In this document: positions 10,449 through 21,740 of the stretch, piece after piece
How the letters are laid out: each line of letters opens with the position of its first letter
Numbering within the stretch: position 1 is the stretch's first letter
Origin: Atriophallophorus winterbourni
Taxonomy: Eukaryota > Platyhelminthes > Trematoda > Plagiorchiida > Microphallidae
NCBI GenBank assembly: GCA_013407085.1
Contig: JACCGJ010016198.1
Coordinates: 1-64,000, forward strand
Direction of reading: 5' to 3'
DNA length: 64,000 nt
Position numbers and translations under genes: made by a program
Notes under the pieces: generated by a model
Database searches by the model: none
What the model was told of the DNA's origin: nothing
The model's input: only the letters and a program-made list of their open reading frames with translations

Positions 10449-10850
10449 TAACACGTTTTACATCAAAACGTCATATGCATCATATAACTACACTTGTTGA
10501 TCAATTCACAAGTCGGGTTAGAACACAATCTACAGAGCAGGCAGTTTACTTTGTTTACTGCTTGTAAGCCCCTCGCACATCAATCAACGGATCGTCGGGT
10601 AGGTACTCTCCTAGAGAGACTATGCACCAGGATTTTGTCAGTCATTTTGCGACTGACATACGATATATCTCAGGTGCCAAAATTCCTATCCTTACAACGT
10701 GTGTGATAGACTGGCCACTCTCCCTCAAACTCAGCGAAATCGCTGCAGTGGGAGCTACCGATGCCGGCATCGTACAGCTCAGGGACGCCTATCCTTTCAT
10801 CACACCTCTCCTCTTGCCCGATGGTTCGGGCGATATTAAATAAATAAATA
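10449..10850 (+). pseudogene. Gypsy-B pol fragment (RNase H end to integrase linker), plus copy
   Basis: Encodes, with one frameshift, an RNase H tail (SRQFTLFTACKPLAH, corresponding to the usual FTDHKPL block) followed by YSPRET-type, HQDFVSHFATDIRY and LSEIAAVGATDAGI blocks. It is the inverted partner of 388-765. A LINE 3' tail follows directly at 10,851, suggesting the LINE inserted into this Gypsy-B copy, whose LTR resumes at 12,875. Confidence 0.6.
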
Positions 10851-12606
10851 AATGAATAAATTTTATTCTTTGAAATCCAAGGCATGTTAAACATGATCAA
10901 TAATTTCCAAAAGCTTTGTACAATCAGAATATAGTATGTACATTTGCAAAAACAATTTGTTCAAGGTAATTTGTTTCAGCGGAATTCAACGTTTAATAAA
11001 TATAAAGGTAACGGTATTTAAAGTTGTTTCCAGGTAATCGGTACGTGATTTTATATAGTACGAAAACACAGCCATTGCAATGAGAGGTCTAGAATGTTTT
11101 CGGCAACACTGATGATCAATGGATAAGGTCCATCAAAGATGCGCGAAGAATCTCTATTGTTGATGTTCCAAACTTTTTCATTTTGATTGTTGTAAATAGA
11201 TTGATCTTTCCTGACCATGAGCCGTTCTCTTGTGTGCTAGGCGAAGGTGGTTTATTCCACTAGTTTGAGGTCTGGGGGCCAGTTTCATTTTTTGTGCGGA
11301 TTGAGAATTTTGCTGTGGAGGAAAAATTCGGAAGCGAGAGGATGTTGTTTCAAACGTTATGAACGTTTATTTAATATCAATAACCAGGAATGCCATTATT
11401 ATATAAATCATGAGGTAGAACATTTAAATTGAGAAGATTGCAAATTTTTTCAATGGTAAGAAATGAAGCTAGATGTGATTTGAATTCATTTAAAGAAGAA
11501 CTGAGTCTTATATATTTTTGAAGAAGATTCCACAGTTTAGCATATTAAGTCAAGAAGAAACTGTTCCCCACTTTATTTCGAAACCTTGGTAACTTAATAG
11601 TTCTTTCACTGTTTCTCAAACTATATTTAAAATCATGCCGTATATGAATATTCGAACGTATTTCCATATTTACCGTTGACAGTATTTTAAAGAATAAGAT
11701 GAGGCTATGCTTAAGTCTGCCAAACCATAGAGGATCGAGTTTCAGTTGTATACATCTTTCTCTATAGGATTGCTTGTTGGTATAGCCGATTATTGATTTT
11801 AAGAAAGTACATTGTATCTTTTCTAAAACTATGCTATCGGTTTTATTTATATTAGTATATATTATGTTACAATAGTCAAAGATAGGAATGGTGAATAAAT
11901 TATACATTTCTAGTTTACAATGAGGCTGAATTATAGATCTGTGTATAATATTCATACTTTGTCTGGCTTTAGTAATGAGGTGGCTTATCTGTTCGTTGAA
12001 AGTGAGTGACGAAGAATATCGAAATCCTAAATCACGCGTGCTGTCAATCATTTGGACGATTGAGTTGTTTTGTATCGTGCATCTTATAGGCATCAAAATT
12101 AGATTTTGCTGTTGAGAACGTTAGACCATTATTTTTTGCCCAATATTCAAGTGCAGCTAAATCATTGTTTAGTCGGGATATATAAGTTTGTGCTTGATTA
12201 GCTGGGAAAGTGATGACAACTTTCATGTCATCAGCGAATAAGAACAGTTTGCTATGCGAAATGACGTCATGTATGTCATTTATATATATATAAGAAATAG
12301 TAGGGGCCTAATACGCTACCTTTAATCACCCCACTGGGAATAGGTAGGCTGCGTCATCTACGGCCATTAACTTCAACAGAGTAAGTGCGATCAGTAGGAA
12401 AAGAAGTTAACCTGGAAAGAAGATTACCACCGATGACATATGATTTAAGTTTCGATAATAATATTTTATGAGGAACAGTATCAAATGCTTGAGTTATGTC
12501 TAGAAAGACAACTACAACTGCCAAACCTTACTCAATCGATGTAGTAATATAGTCAAGGTATTCAAGCTGACATGTTATGCATGCTCTTTTATTTAGGAAG
12601 CCTTAT
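10851..12606 (-). mobile_element. 5'-truncated LINE (reverse transcriptase and C-terminal part)
   Basis: Minus-strand CR1-group LINE truncated within its reverse transcriptase. From the 5' side it reads GFLNKRACITCQLEYLD, FLDITQAFDTVPHK, GSVLGP and FADDMKVV (about 12,219-12,241), with stops and frame breaks, then an open 183-residue C-terminal segment (12,096-11,545) with RDLGFRYSSSLTFNEQ. The 3' end is marked by the shared terminal motif (10,860-10,905) and a TTTA-type tail at 10,840-10,856. The same family is present at 24,500-28,215 on the plus strand. Confidence 0.8.
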
Positions 12607-12874
12607 CGCAAAGAGCTTTCCGACTACTTACCCTGTCTGTGTTAAGACGGCGCATTAGTCACACCATACGCAATCTTTTCCATCCTGGCATTCGTGCTTG
12701 CGTTACGTTGGTTACGTAAAAAGTAGTATGGCCGAAAGCCAGTGGGTACGTGCAGCATGACACTTTCATGGCAAACCAACCATATTTGATAATAACCACG
12801 TATACTTCGATTATTTACCCGCAATCTGCCATCTCTACTGTGAGTAGAGTCCGGAACGGTACATTTGCCAATTA
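12607..12874 (+). other. probable Gypsy-B 3' internal sequence
   Basis: Unassigned stretch between the LINE 5' end and the LTR at 12,875. By position it should be the end of Gypsy-B internal DNA. No protein motif is visible. Confidence 0.3.
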
Positions 12875-13828
12875 TGTAGCGGGTATTTAACGCGTTATTA
12901 TCGCTTGGTATATCCCGTGCATGCTTTTTGTGCCTCTTCACTATAACTCGGTCGTGGCCTTAAACCCATGCACCAGAGAGTATTTTTCTTCTCACTTCTC
13001 AGGTACACATGCACCTCCAGCTTCGGGAAACGTGACACGCGCCATCTCCGGATCGCTGACGCTTGTCGCCATCCTATCCGGTTACCTGGAATACACGCAT
13101 CCTTCGTGTATCCCCTCGGTACGCATTCACCTTCCGCTGTGAAAATCGTTGCACGCGCCACCCCGGATAACCGAAGCTTGTCGCCATCCTATCCGGTAGC
13201 CCGACTACACGCCACTCAGCTTTTTCCAGGCGTGGCCGTTCGTCATCGACCCTGGGGTGCAGGAATTTCTCAGCACGGACTATGTTCTCGAAGCTTCTGG
13301 TTCTTGTTGTCAAGCATACGAATGCGCCTGTTTCTGTTCAAATTGGGCTCATACTAAGACCACGCCAAACGGGAAAATCCCGCTAGCAGCTGTTTACTCC
13401 ATGTAAGGCGGCTCGGCAGTACGTTCACTCACATGTAAGACGCTACTTGGTTTAGTCCCAATCGGTTTACCGTACATCCTACTCTCGAACCACCGAAGAT
13501 CGACCCACGCAGACCGAGCGCCCTGGCTGACAACTATGTGACTGGTTGCTGGGAGACTACGTTCCTACCTGACACCTGCATGCCCCACGCTACTGGCAAC
13601 TCTCGATCAGAAGTTTCCGCTGGCCAGACTTCTTGGAAGGGGATCTGTGTAACACCGCTTGTATTTCCTTATCAAAACATTGACCTTAACAATAAATAAC
13701 TTCTGTTCGTTCGTGCGTGCATCGTGAACGCTCTGTACACGTTTTGGCTACCGCTATAAATCTTTCAGTCAACCTGCCTTTTCTTCAACATTCTTGGGGA
13801 CATTATTGTAGTAATTTGGTCCACTACA
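12875..13828 (+). repeat. Gypsy-B LTR (about 954 bp)
   Basis: Begins TGTAGCGGG and ends CCACTACA. It aligns along its length with the LTR at 17,584-18,489 (shared CTCGGTCGT-GCCTTAAAC tract, CACACGTTTTGGCTACC-type tract, and ending) and with the truncated copy at 891-1,046. GC-richer than its surroundings. Confidence 0.65.
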
Positions 13829-13929
13829 TAATAAATAAAGTTTTATGTATATAATGATTTTAATAGGAGGGATTTTGTGTAATCGTCGCTGAATTGTTAT
13901 ACGGTTGAACATAACAAAATAGTAATAAT

Positions 13930-14650
13930 AATAATAATAATATATTCTTGGACATCAAAGGCATGCAATACATGATCAGTTTATCAATATTTGAACAGCA
14001 AATGAAAATAGAACAGTGCAAGTGACCGAAGTGATTGGGATTTTTGAACATTTTTTTCCGTTCAATAAGGGAAATGAATATACAGTAGGTGAGAAAAAAT
14101 TTTCAATGTATAATAGAAATAAAATTTCATTCAAATTATGTCAAGATTTACGAATGGCAAGGATGCAAGAAACAAATGAAGAAAAGAAATGGAAGGTAAT
14201 TATGAAAAAAGTTGTGCGAATTGTAATGAAGTTGTCATAAAAATTGATAAATAAATTATATATGCATAAATTCATGTTTTTACGGAAAGGATGGTTAAGA
14301 AGATTGAAAGAGAACATAAATCCATCGGAATAAGAAAATCTAAGAAATTGTGGGGGATGAGAGAGGGTGTGGCTAATAGCAGGGAGTAGGCAGTAAGGTG
14401 CTGTGCTCCAATACTCTTGAAGAATTTTCGACGAATCAAACCAACATTTGTTCACCAGCGGGATTTTCGTTATCTGCAGGAGAATGAATAGCACACGGAG
14501 CAAATCTCGGGCGGATAGATTTCGTGCCAATTACAGTGATGGTTCGTTATTCGAAGACACTGAAATATAATGAAAGATTTTCTCTTCACCAGCACGGTGA
14601 GAGGTCATCAAAGTAAAATAGTAGATCATTTAAGAAATAAGAATGTACAT
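13930..14650 (-). pseudogene. LINE 3'-end fragment
   Basis: Minus-strand fragment ending in the shared LINE 3' motif (13,945-13,980) and an (AAT)n tract at 13,919-13,945. Positions 14,100-14,650 are the reverse complement of 28,255-28,800, including a conserved hairpin (14,581-14,604). An open frame with SHPPQFLRFSYSDGFMF is shared by both copies, but no known domain is visible, and it may be 3' untranslated sequence. Confidence 0.6.
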
Positions 14651-14849
14651 TAAAAAACAATGTATAGGAGGTGCTGGTGAATAGTAATACTTTTGCTAAT
14701 ATGGTAGGTGGTTATTCGTTAGGAAACTGGAAGACTTTTCTATATAATTATCCAGACTACGTAAAACTCCTATATCATTAGTTGTCGGTTAGGTTGTTCG
14801 ATTACTGCCTCTCTGAATTTAGCGGGATTTAGAAGGTGGGGTCGTGTTT

Positions 14850-15600
14850 TCCTTAATTTAGGTTAACGAGTCGTGCGTAGCGGCAAAGGTGGTGTTTCAT
14901 ACAAAGAATGATTATTGGGTGTAGGCGATGAACTTTTCGAATTATTAGAGTTAGTTTTGATTGAAGATTCACATTGTATATATTCGTTCCTAAATGAGGC
15001 AACGTTACTTATAGAGTAATTAATAGTTTTCCTATTTTTATAGTTCAAATTCTGTTGCATGGGTGTCAATTCGGGTTTCATGACCACAATTGAGAACCTT
15101 GGTATACTTGCAAAAGGGTTTTTATGATCAAGTAAATTCTATGCAAATCTGTTATCTGAGAATTTCAATAAAACAAAAGTTCGCTGTATTATATTTTTTT
15201 TTACGTAGTCGGACTAAGGTGAAACATTTTATTGGAATGTCATACGTTGAAAAGATACATATTGGTAAATCGTTTAGGGGGTAATTATCTTCAACGTTGA
15301 TGATAAATACATTCTTCGAACAAGCTTCTCTTTGACATATTCTGTGCACATCGTTTATATAAATTTATTAGCATGGATCAATATATCTCAGTCAATACCA
15401 ATTTCAGTGTTCATGGGAGACATAAGAGGTTCTAGAGAATTATAGGTGGAATTGCATGCGCGAGTTCGTTTCTGACTACTAACAATTCTGATTCTAATTT
15501 TTCTAATTTATACAGGATAACTGAATTGTCACTGTCCAATCTGACAGTACAATTACTTAGCGTAGATATTTTGCGAGATTTCAGAATGAAGTAAGTTTCG
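14850..15600 (-). pseudogene. LINE ORF1 remnant
   Basis: Minus strand carries a short coiled-coil-like stretch (ILYKLEKLESELLVVRNEL, near 15,500), then a ribonucleoprotein-like region (IPIKCFTLVRLRKKK, FCFIEI) and a VMKPELTPMQQNLNYKNRK block. This order is typical of flatworm CR1-group ORF1 proteins. Several frameshifts and stops break it. It lies directly upstream of the LINE 3' fragment but without ORF2, so either ORF2 was deleted or these are separate relics. Confidence 0.5.
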
Positions 15601-15712
15601 AGAATGCATTATTCACTAGATTTGTTTTATAGATTCAAAAGATATTATTTCAGGGAAATTCAGGTAAAATATGTAAAGAATACGTTGAATTTCAGCAGCG
15701 TGATTTTAATCA

Positions 15713-17300
15713 TTGAAGTGGGATCGAGCAGCCCACGGCATTATACGGCAAACAAGTAACCCCTTATCCTCTTTTCTGAACGACTGGCGACCGGGTTGCG
15801 ATTACCGTATGTTGAACAATGCAACGGTATCTGATAGGTACCCCGATTTGCAAATTCAAGAATTGACAGCTAGTATCCACGAGTGTACTATTTTCAGTAA
15901 GGTGGATCATGTACCGGCGTACAAACCAAATCTATGTAGCCAAAGCAGACATCCCCAAGATGGCCGTTACCACGCCGTATAAACTATACGACTATATGCG
16001 TATGCCTTTTGGTCTACGTAATGTGACTTAAACATTTCAACGATTTTAGGATCATTTTTGCATAGGCCCAGATTTCGCTTTCGTCTACTGTGATGATGTA
16101 CTAGTAGCTAGCACCTTGAATGAATAATATTATCGTGACCGTGCTGCGATTTTTAAGTGTTTGTCCAGTTATTGTGTATGCTCAACGTGAACAAGTGCAG
16201 TTTTGGTCAGAACGTAGTCGTTATCATATGCCATATACTCTTAACTTTAGGAATCGAACCACTGGAAGAAAATAAATTCAAGAATCCTGAACTTCATAGA
16301 GACAACGAGCTCCAATGATCTCCGACGATTTCGTGTCCTAGTGAACCTGTGCCGTCGTTTCATCCCGAAATGCACTCGATTAACAGGCGAAGCCAAATCA
16401 GCATTTAAATCGGTTAAGAATCATATTGCCGAGATCACATTCCTGAAGCGCTATATCCCTGATACGCCACTGTCTCTATTGACTCACCAATCCGCCGTGG
16501 CAGTCGGGACAGTGCCACAACAGTATTTTGACGGCTGATGGTTTCGGATGTCCTTTATCTGGAAGCGACGTCAACCGGTAAATACTCGCTATAATACATT
16601 CCGTCGAGAACCATTGGCAATATATCTTAGGGTCAAACATTCACGCTACATTCTGGATGATAGACAGTTTACAATGTTTAGTGATCATAAACTCAGAATT
16701 CACACAATGCGAAGATCTGCAGAGGGATGCAGCCCAAGAGAAACGAAACACCTAGTTTTGGCTATCAATTCATAACTGATATATGACACATCTCATGTGC
16801 ACAAAATCTCTTTGTTGATGCACTCTCGTTTTCCTGAGTATTGTTAAAAACTATCGAGATTCCAACTTCGATGGCGCCTTCAGATAATTGACTGCTACTC
16901 TGGGTTGCAAACATCACCGAACAGCTGTCTGCCACCCTGCTGCAAATGGCATGGTGAAACGGTTGCACGGGCAAATCAAAGCTTCGCCAATGGCACACGG
17001 AGGTACTGACTGCATAGAAAAACTTTCTTCCTAGGTCTCTCTCCTGTCTCCTTAGGTTTGAAATCAAACTTAAAAAACCCTTTGCAAGCCACCGTCGCCG
17101 AAATGAAATTTTGCCGTACCATTACTTCACCTGGTGAGTAGGTCGCTCGGCTTGGCAATCACTATTAACCTACGAAGATAACGTGATGCGCTTGCGATAT
17201 TGGATGTTTCTTTTATATAACCATCCCCACGGCTTCATGACAAACCGTCCCACATTCCAAAGGAACGGCACACCACCAGTATGTTTATCTCTGAGACAAC
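15713..17300 (+). pseudogene. Gypsy-B pol remnant (RT, RNase H, integrase)
   Basis: Plus-strand Ty3/Gypsy pol with many frame breaks. Visible blocks in order: WRPGCDYRMLNNATVSDRYP (RT), CTIFSKVD, then YCDD (16,086-16,097), a GIEPLEE block, LCRRFIPKCTRL, RNase H blocks (RREPLAIYLRVKHSRYIL and MFSDHKL), and near 16,900 an integrase block (HHRTAVCHPAANGMV then KRLHGQIKASPMAH). Gag and a 5' LTR are absent upstream. The 3' side continues through 17,583 to an LTR. Confidence 0.8.
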
Positions 17301-17583
17301 TTGGTGAAGGAGACTTTTTACCGTCCTTAAGCTGAACCGTTTAGCATAATTCAGCGGTTTAAAAATAATTGTAATTAGCCGCGAGGGTAGGCATGACACG
17401 GTCTTCATTGACAGAGTCAAAACGATGATCAGGGACGATACACTTGGTACAGTTAATCCACAAGACCGACCGACAACATCCGCACAACCGCTAACAACCC
17501 CCTAGTAAATCCACTGCTGGCTCAGAGCACGCCACCACAACAACTAGGCGCGCAAAACGGAAACCCGTATGGTTAGCAGACAT
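17301..17583 (+). other. Gypsy-B 3' internal region before LTR
   Basis: Encodes degraded integrase C-terminal sequence and is the reverse complement of 19,040-19,330. It ends beside the LTR start with a GCGCAAAACGGAAACCCG tract, possibly the polypurine tract. Confidence 0.5.
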
Positions 17584-18489
17584 TGTAGTGTATATTTAAA
17601 AACTTTTCTATCAATTGGTTTATGTCCTATGCATTTTATGTACCCCGTCTTTATCACTCGGTCGTAGCCTTAAACTCAAGCATGAAAGACAGATTTTCCT
17701 TCTTAGCTCCTCAGGAACATATGCACACTTCTTATTGATGCAACCCTGGCACACACGATCCACGGACCTACGACGCTTGTCGCAAACTAACCCAGTAGCC
17801 CCAGCCTAGAGCACTCGCCATCCAACACGAACTCATTCAGAGAAGGTACTTACCAGTTCGACTTGGCACGCCACCCAGCTTTCTGTACGCGAGGCAGGTT
17901 GCCATCTACTATAGGGAATTATCAGCTCGTACTGTGTTTCCGAGGTATCAGGTACTTTATTGTCAATCCTACGTATGCGCCCACATCTGTTCCTACTTGG
18001 TTCGAACTAAGATCATGCCATACTGGAGATCCCAGCATGCAGCACGTTCACCCCGTGTGAGACGGCTTCTCCAGCACGTTCACGGCATGTGAGACTTGAA
18101 TCGGTTTAATTTTGGTTCTCCATATACCCTAGCCCGTTGACCACCGACTACCTACTCATGCAGTTGAAGTGCATTGACTGATTTCTGAATTACTTGTTGC
18201 TGAGATACTAACTTCCAGCCTGGAATCACCTGACACTGATGGACTTATTAGACTGTCAATTTCTGATCAAAAGTCTTCACTGACCAAACCTCTTGTAATG
18301 GGGATGCGTGACAACTGTGTTTTACTGGACCTAAAATAATTGATCTTGATATTTATTCGGTTCACGGATGCTAAGTGACTTCTCTTCTGTACCGTTTTAC
18401 ACGTTTTTGCTACCACGATAAAATCTTCATATTCCTGTGCGGTTTCTCATTCCGTCATAGGACGTTATTGTAATATTCACTCTAATACA
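17584..18489 (+). repeat. Gypsy-B LTR, degraded (about 906 bp)
   Basis: Starts TGTAGTGTATATTT and ends ATTCACTCTAATACA. It aligns to the LTR at 12,875-13,828. It is positioned as the 3' LTR of the pol remnant at 15,713. No matching 5' LTR is seen upstream. Confidence 0.6.
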
Positions 18490-18589
18490 GGGTAGGATAC
18501 GATTTGCTAGAAGGTATTTTAGTAAGCCAAATTAACTGAACCTTAGTGGCTTTCATATTGGAAGTACACGCGCAAAAGAATTACGACCC

Positions 18590-18900
18590 ACCACGTCCTC
18601 CGTTGAAGCCTAGAAAATTTGTGATATAGAGAAACAAAGAAAACAATTTATTCCTGAAGAGGAGGTGAAAAAATTCGAGTGTCGAGATGATTAATAAATA
18701 CAGGAATAGATGTTGCCTCTTCGATTTTATTAGAAAACGTATTCCAGAGATTGCAAATTTGAAGTGAGAAGAAGTTAAGGCGGCAATCAAATCTACTCTG
18801 TTGATGTTATTTTTCGATGCGTTGGCCATGGTTTTAATTTCAGAGAAGCAAAGACAATATTTGTTTGCGAAGACGAAACGGTTTCGTTAGAATTCGGTAC
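18590..18900 (-). pseudogene. LINE ORF2 C-terminal relic
   Basis: The minus strand reads RLNFFSLQICNLWNTF and then EEATSIPVFINHLD, a close match in style to the last residues of CR1-group ORF2 (compare NFFLIRYAQLWNSLP at 27,800). Only the tail remains, with frame breaks. Confidence 0.5.
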
Positions 18901-19039
18901 GCTAGAATAAGAGCTACTCTGACGGTGCGGTAGTGCACCGAAAATACGTTGCCGGGACGCAGTCAGTCCATTAGCAAAGGTATTTTATAAATTTGACAAG
19001 CTCTAAGGCTTTACATTAGGGTGATTATAGAAGACTAAT

Positions 19040-19340
19040 GTCCTTACATTGTCGGCAAACCATACGGGTTGCCGTTTCGTGAGCCTAGTTGTTGTGTTAA
19101 CGTGCTCGGAGCTAGCAGTGGTTTACTAGGGGGATGTTAGCGGTTGTGCTGAGGTTGCCGGTCGGTGTTGTGAATTAACCGTGCCAAGTGTATCGTCCAT
19201 GATCGCCGTTTTGACTCTGTCAATGGAGACCATGTCAGGCCTACCGTCGCGGTCAATCACAATTATTTTTTGAACCGCTGATTTATGCTAACAGGTCCGG
19301 CATAAGGACGAAAATATCTGCTTCACCATGTCGTTTCGGA
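19040..19340 (-). pseudogene. Gypsy-B integrase 3' fragment, inverted
   Basis: Reverse complement of 17,301-17,590, including AACAACTAGGC and CCCGTATGGTT. It forms an inverted pair with the plus-strand element about 1.5 kb away. LTR sequence beyond it is not recognisable. Confidence 0.55.
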
Positions 19341-19379
19341 GAAATGCCCCATCTCTCAACTCAACAGTTTATCCAGCAT

Positions 19380-20470
19380 GGCTGGATCAATCAAATGTTA
19401 AAACCTTTACAAATCTTCAACATTCGATTTAGCTCTATTATAACCTCTTTTTGTATGTGACATGATATATGCATCATTGGTCTTTCTGGCTTTGCCAGGA
19501 AAATAGTACATCAAGTATATCGGTCGCTGACCCTTATCCAAAGTCTCCATTCCACATATTATCAAATTGTCTCATGAATTTCCAGTCATCAACGGGATTA
19601 CCATCAAAATAACACAATTCAACCGTATCCAATCCACTCGTCATGTCTTTCCACGGTTCCAAATGACAATGTGTCGGGCTTAAAAATTCATGTTTACTGA
19701 TGATATTGGTGTTTGATTGCCCAATATCAGCGAATTCTCTGGAGTTGAGCGCGCGATCGTAAGCCTTTATTCAGCTTATTATTACTTCTATTATAACTCA
19801 CCTTGAGAGATCATTGTGATAAGCGCAACATTGTCTTCGACCTTATCACAATATGATGCCGCAATCGTGTGTTATTGTTTAATTAATCCAATTTTTATAA
19901 TCAACCAAAATTTTCAGGAAGAATCAAAATAATTGACGGAAATTTTATTAAATGTATGTAGACATAAAACGATTGTAAACGACCAAATGTGAAGAGATTC
20001 ACTCGTTGATCGAAACGTTTGTTTATAAATTTTCGCCTGAATATTGCGTCAATCGCATGAAACAAACATGAACAGTGCGACGAAAGGCTCGAACCAAATT
20101 GAGTAATGTAACGTTCAAGATGTGAGTAACGCCTGAAGAACACTTAATGTTTTATTTTTAAACAAAGTAAACACAATAGAATTTACAAATCCAAGCAAAA
20201 TCCAAGTATCAGTGATGGCAAAGAAATTCAAAAAACAATGACCGACACAGTATTCAAACAAAGGGTTTATGAAAGATGTGAGAGAAAAAGATTTACAATA
20301 ACATGAATTAATTACAAGAATAGCTCAATATCAATATTCTGTGTAAAATTTGAACGAAACCAAAATCGAGTGTTCGAAAATCTGTTTCGTAAATGGGTCG
20401 AACGAACATATGAATGGGAAAGTAGGATGAAGAATTTCAAAGCAACAATACTCCTAACATGCTTTTTACA
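19380..20470 (-). pseudogene. degenerate BEL/Pao copy (gag piece and LTR piece)
   Basis: Positions 19,480-19,650 align to the gag of the BEL/Pao element at 23,130-23,330 (the FDGNP-DYWKF region) but with stops. Positions about 20,160-20,470 align to that element's LTR (GACCGACA, AGATTTACAATAACA, GAAGAATTTCAAA tracts). Orientation is minus, as in the better copy downstream. Sequence between is unassigned. Confidence 0.55.
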
Positions 20471-20959
20471 CCATGATCAATGGTTATGTTTTTCGATTAT
20501 ATAAAGTTTCTGTGAAGTTTACTCCGCTACCACTAACTTACACTTCTGTATGCCGGAGCAGGAATGTTGTTGCATCCTGCAAGTTAATAAAATCCTTGAT
20601 TAAATTCTCAGTCAGGGTAGTTTGGCTGACTTATGTTCTAGAAACTTCAGCCATACCTGTGACTGCAATGCATTTTCAATGGTTACAACTCAAATCAGTA
20701 GATAGATTGTGGGATCAATTAAAGCCAAATTGAGGATCAGTTTTCTTCCTTCATCTTTGACGCACGAATGCTGTCCCTCAATGTACACCCTGCAGCTCGA
20801 TCGTCCGTTAAACCTACTAAAAAATCGTGCTTCCTGTATTCAGGGCAAATTCGAGATTACTCCAAGGTGGACCACACGTCAATAGTATGCATAACGCCAA
20901 GCAAATCGTTGATGAATATAAACCACTCCATGGTTTATACACTCATCATCCCGTCCATA
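20471..20959. other. unassigned sequence beside the BEL/Pao insertion
   Basis: About 490 bp without a recognised gene. Short open frames exist but show no family motif. It is the left flank of the BEL/Pao insertion and may be the broken 5' part of the LINE that resumes at 24,495. Confidence 0.3.
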
Positions 20960-20964
20960 GACAC

Positions 20965-21536
20965 TGTATTGTCTGTGACGTGAGTTACGCGTAGTCCACC
21001 CGGTTCTTATTTCGATAAATTCAAAACAACGATTGGGATATTTTACGGTACTGTAATTAACAACAATTACAACAAAAATAACTATACAAACCTTAATTGT
21101 ATAGGAACGTCACAGCAACAATGGAGCCAAATACTCTAGAATCAAATTCAATTCAAAAAGACGACCGGATATAAAAATAATAAGAATCGATTTACCAAAA
21201 TGTCGTCCAAACTTTCTGTGACAATCAAAAATAACACTCAAAATAGCGTCCAAATTCAAGCGAAATACTGAAGCCCAAAATGGCAACCAAATTCCGCAAC
21301 AATGACCGACAATGGCAGAAACAATAAATTTAAACAAACATTTGACCGAAGGCGTGTACAGAAAAGATTTACAATAACAGAAATAATTACAAAAAGAAAA
21401 GTTTTATATCAAAATACTGTAGGAAAATTAAACACAAGCAAAATCTATTACACAAAACTCAGGTTTTGTAACTAGGTTCAAAATAAAAGGAATGTTGAAG
21501 GGAAAGGAAGAATTTCAAACTACTTTGAACCTTACA
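20965..21536 (-). repeat. BEL/Pao LTR (3' LTR in element orientation)
   Basis: 572 bp, flanked on the outside by GACAC. Direct repeat of 23,918-24,489, ending CCTTACA. Confidence 0.9.
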
Positions 21537-21740
21537 CCTCCGACCAAATTCTTTCTAGGGCTCAACTGTACAACGATTGTTCGACGAATACCCTAATGAA
21601 TTCAGAGCAGCGAATGACTTTATTTAGTGGCGAGTCACTTCCGCCACATTACATCACCATCATTGGATATTAGTAGCTTTTTATAGAGAATGCGGTTGCG
21701 AGTCGCAGACTCACCACATCCTCCGGTGATGCTTCTTGCC

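Noticed and set aside
13918..13946. (AAT)n microsatellite as an independent feature
   Set aside because: It follows the LINE 3' terminal motif and is explained as the LINE tail.
16249..16264. A perfect-looking tRNA B box on the minus strand (GGTTCGATTCC)
   Set aside because: It lies inside the Gypsy-B reverse transcriptase frame encoding GIEPLEE, and no A box or cloverleaf surrounds it.
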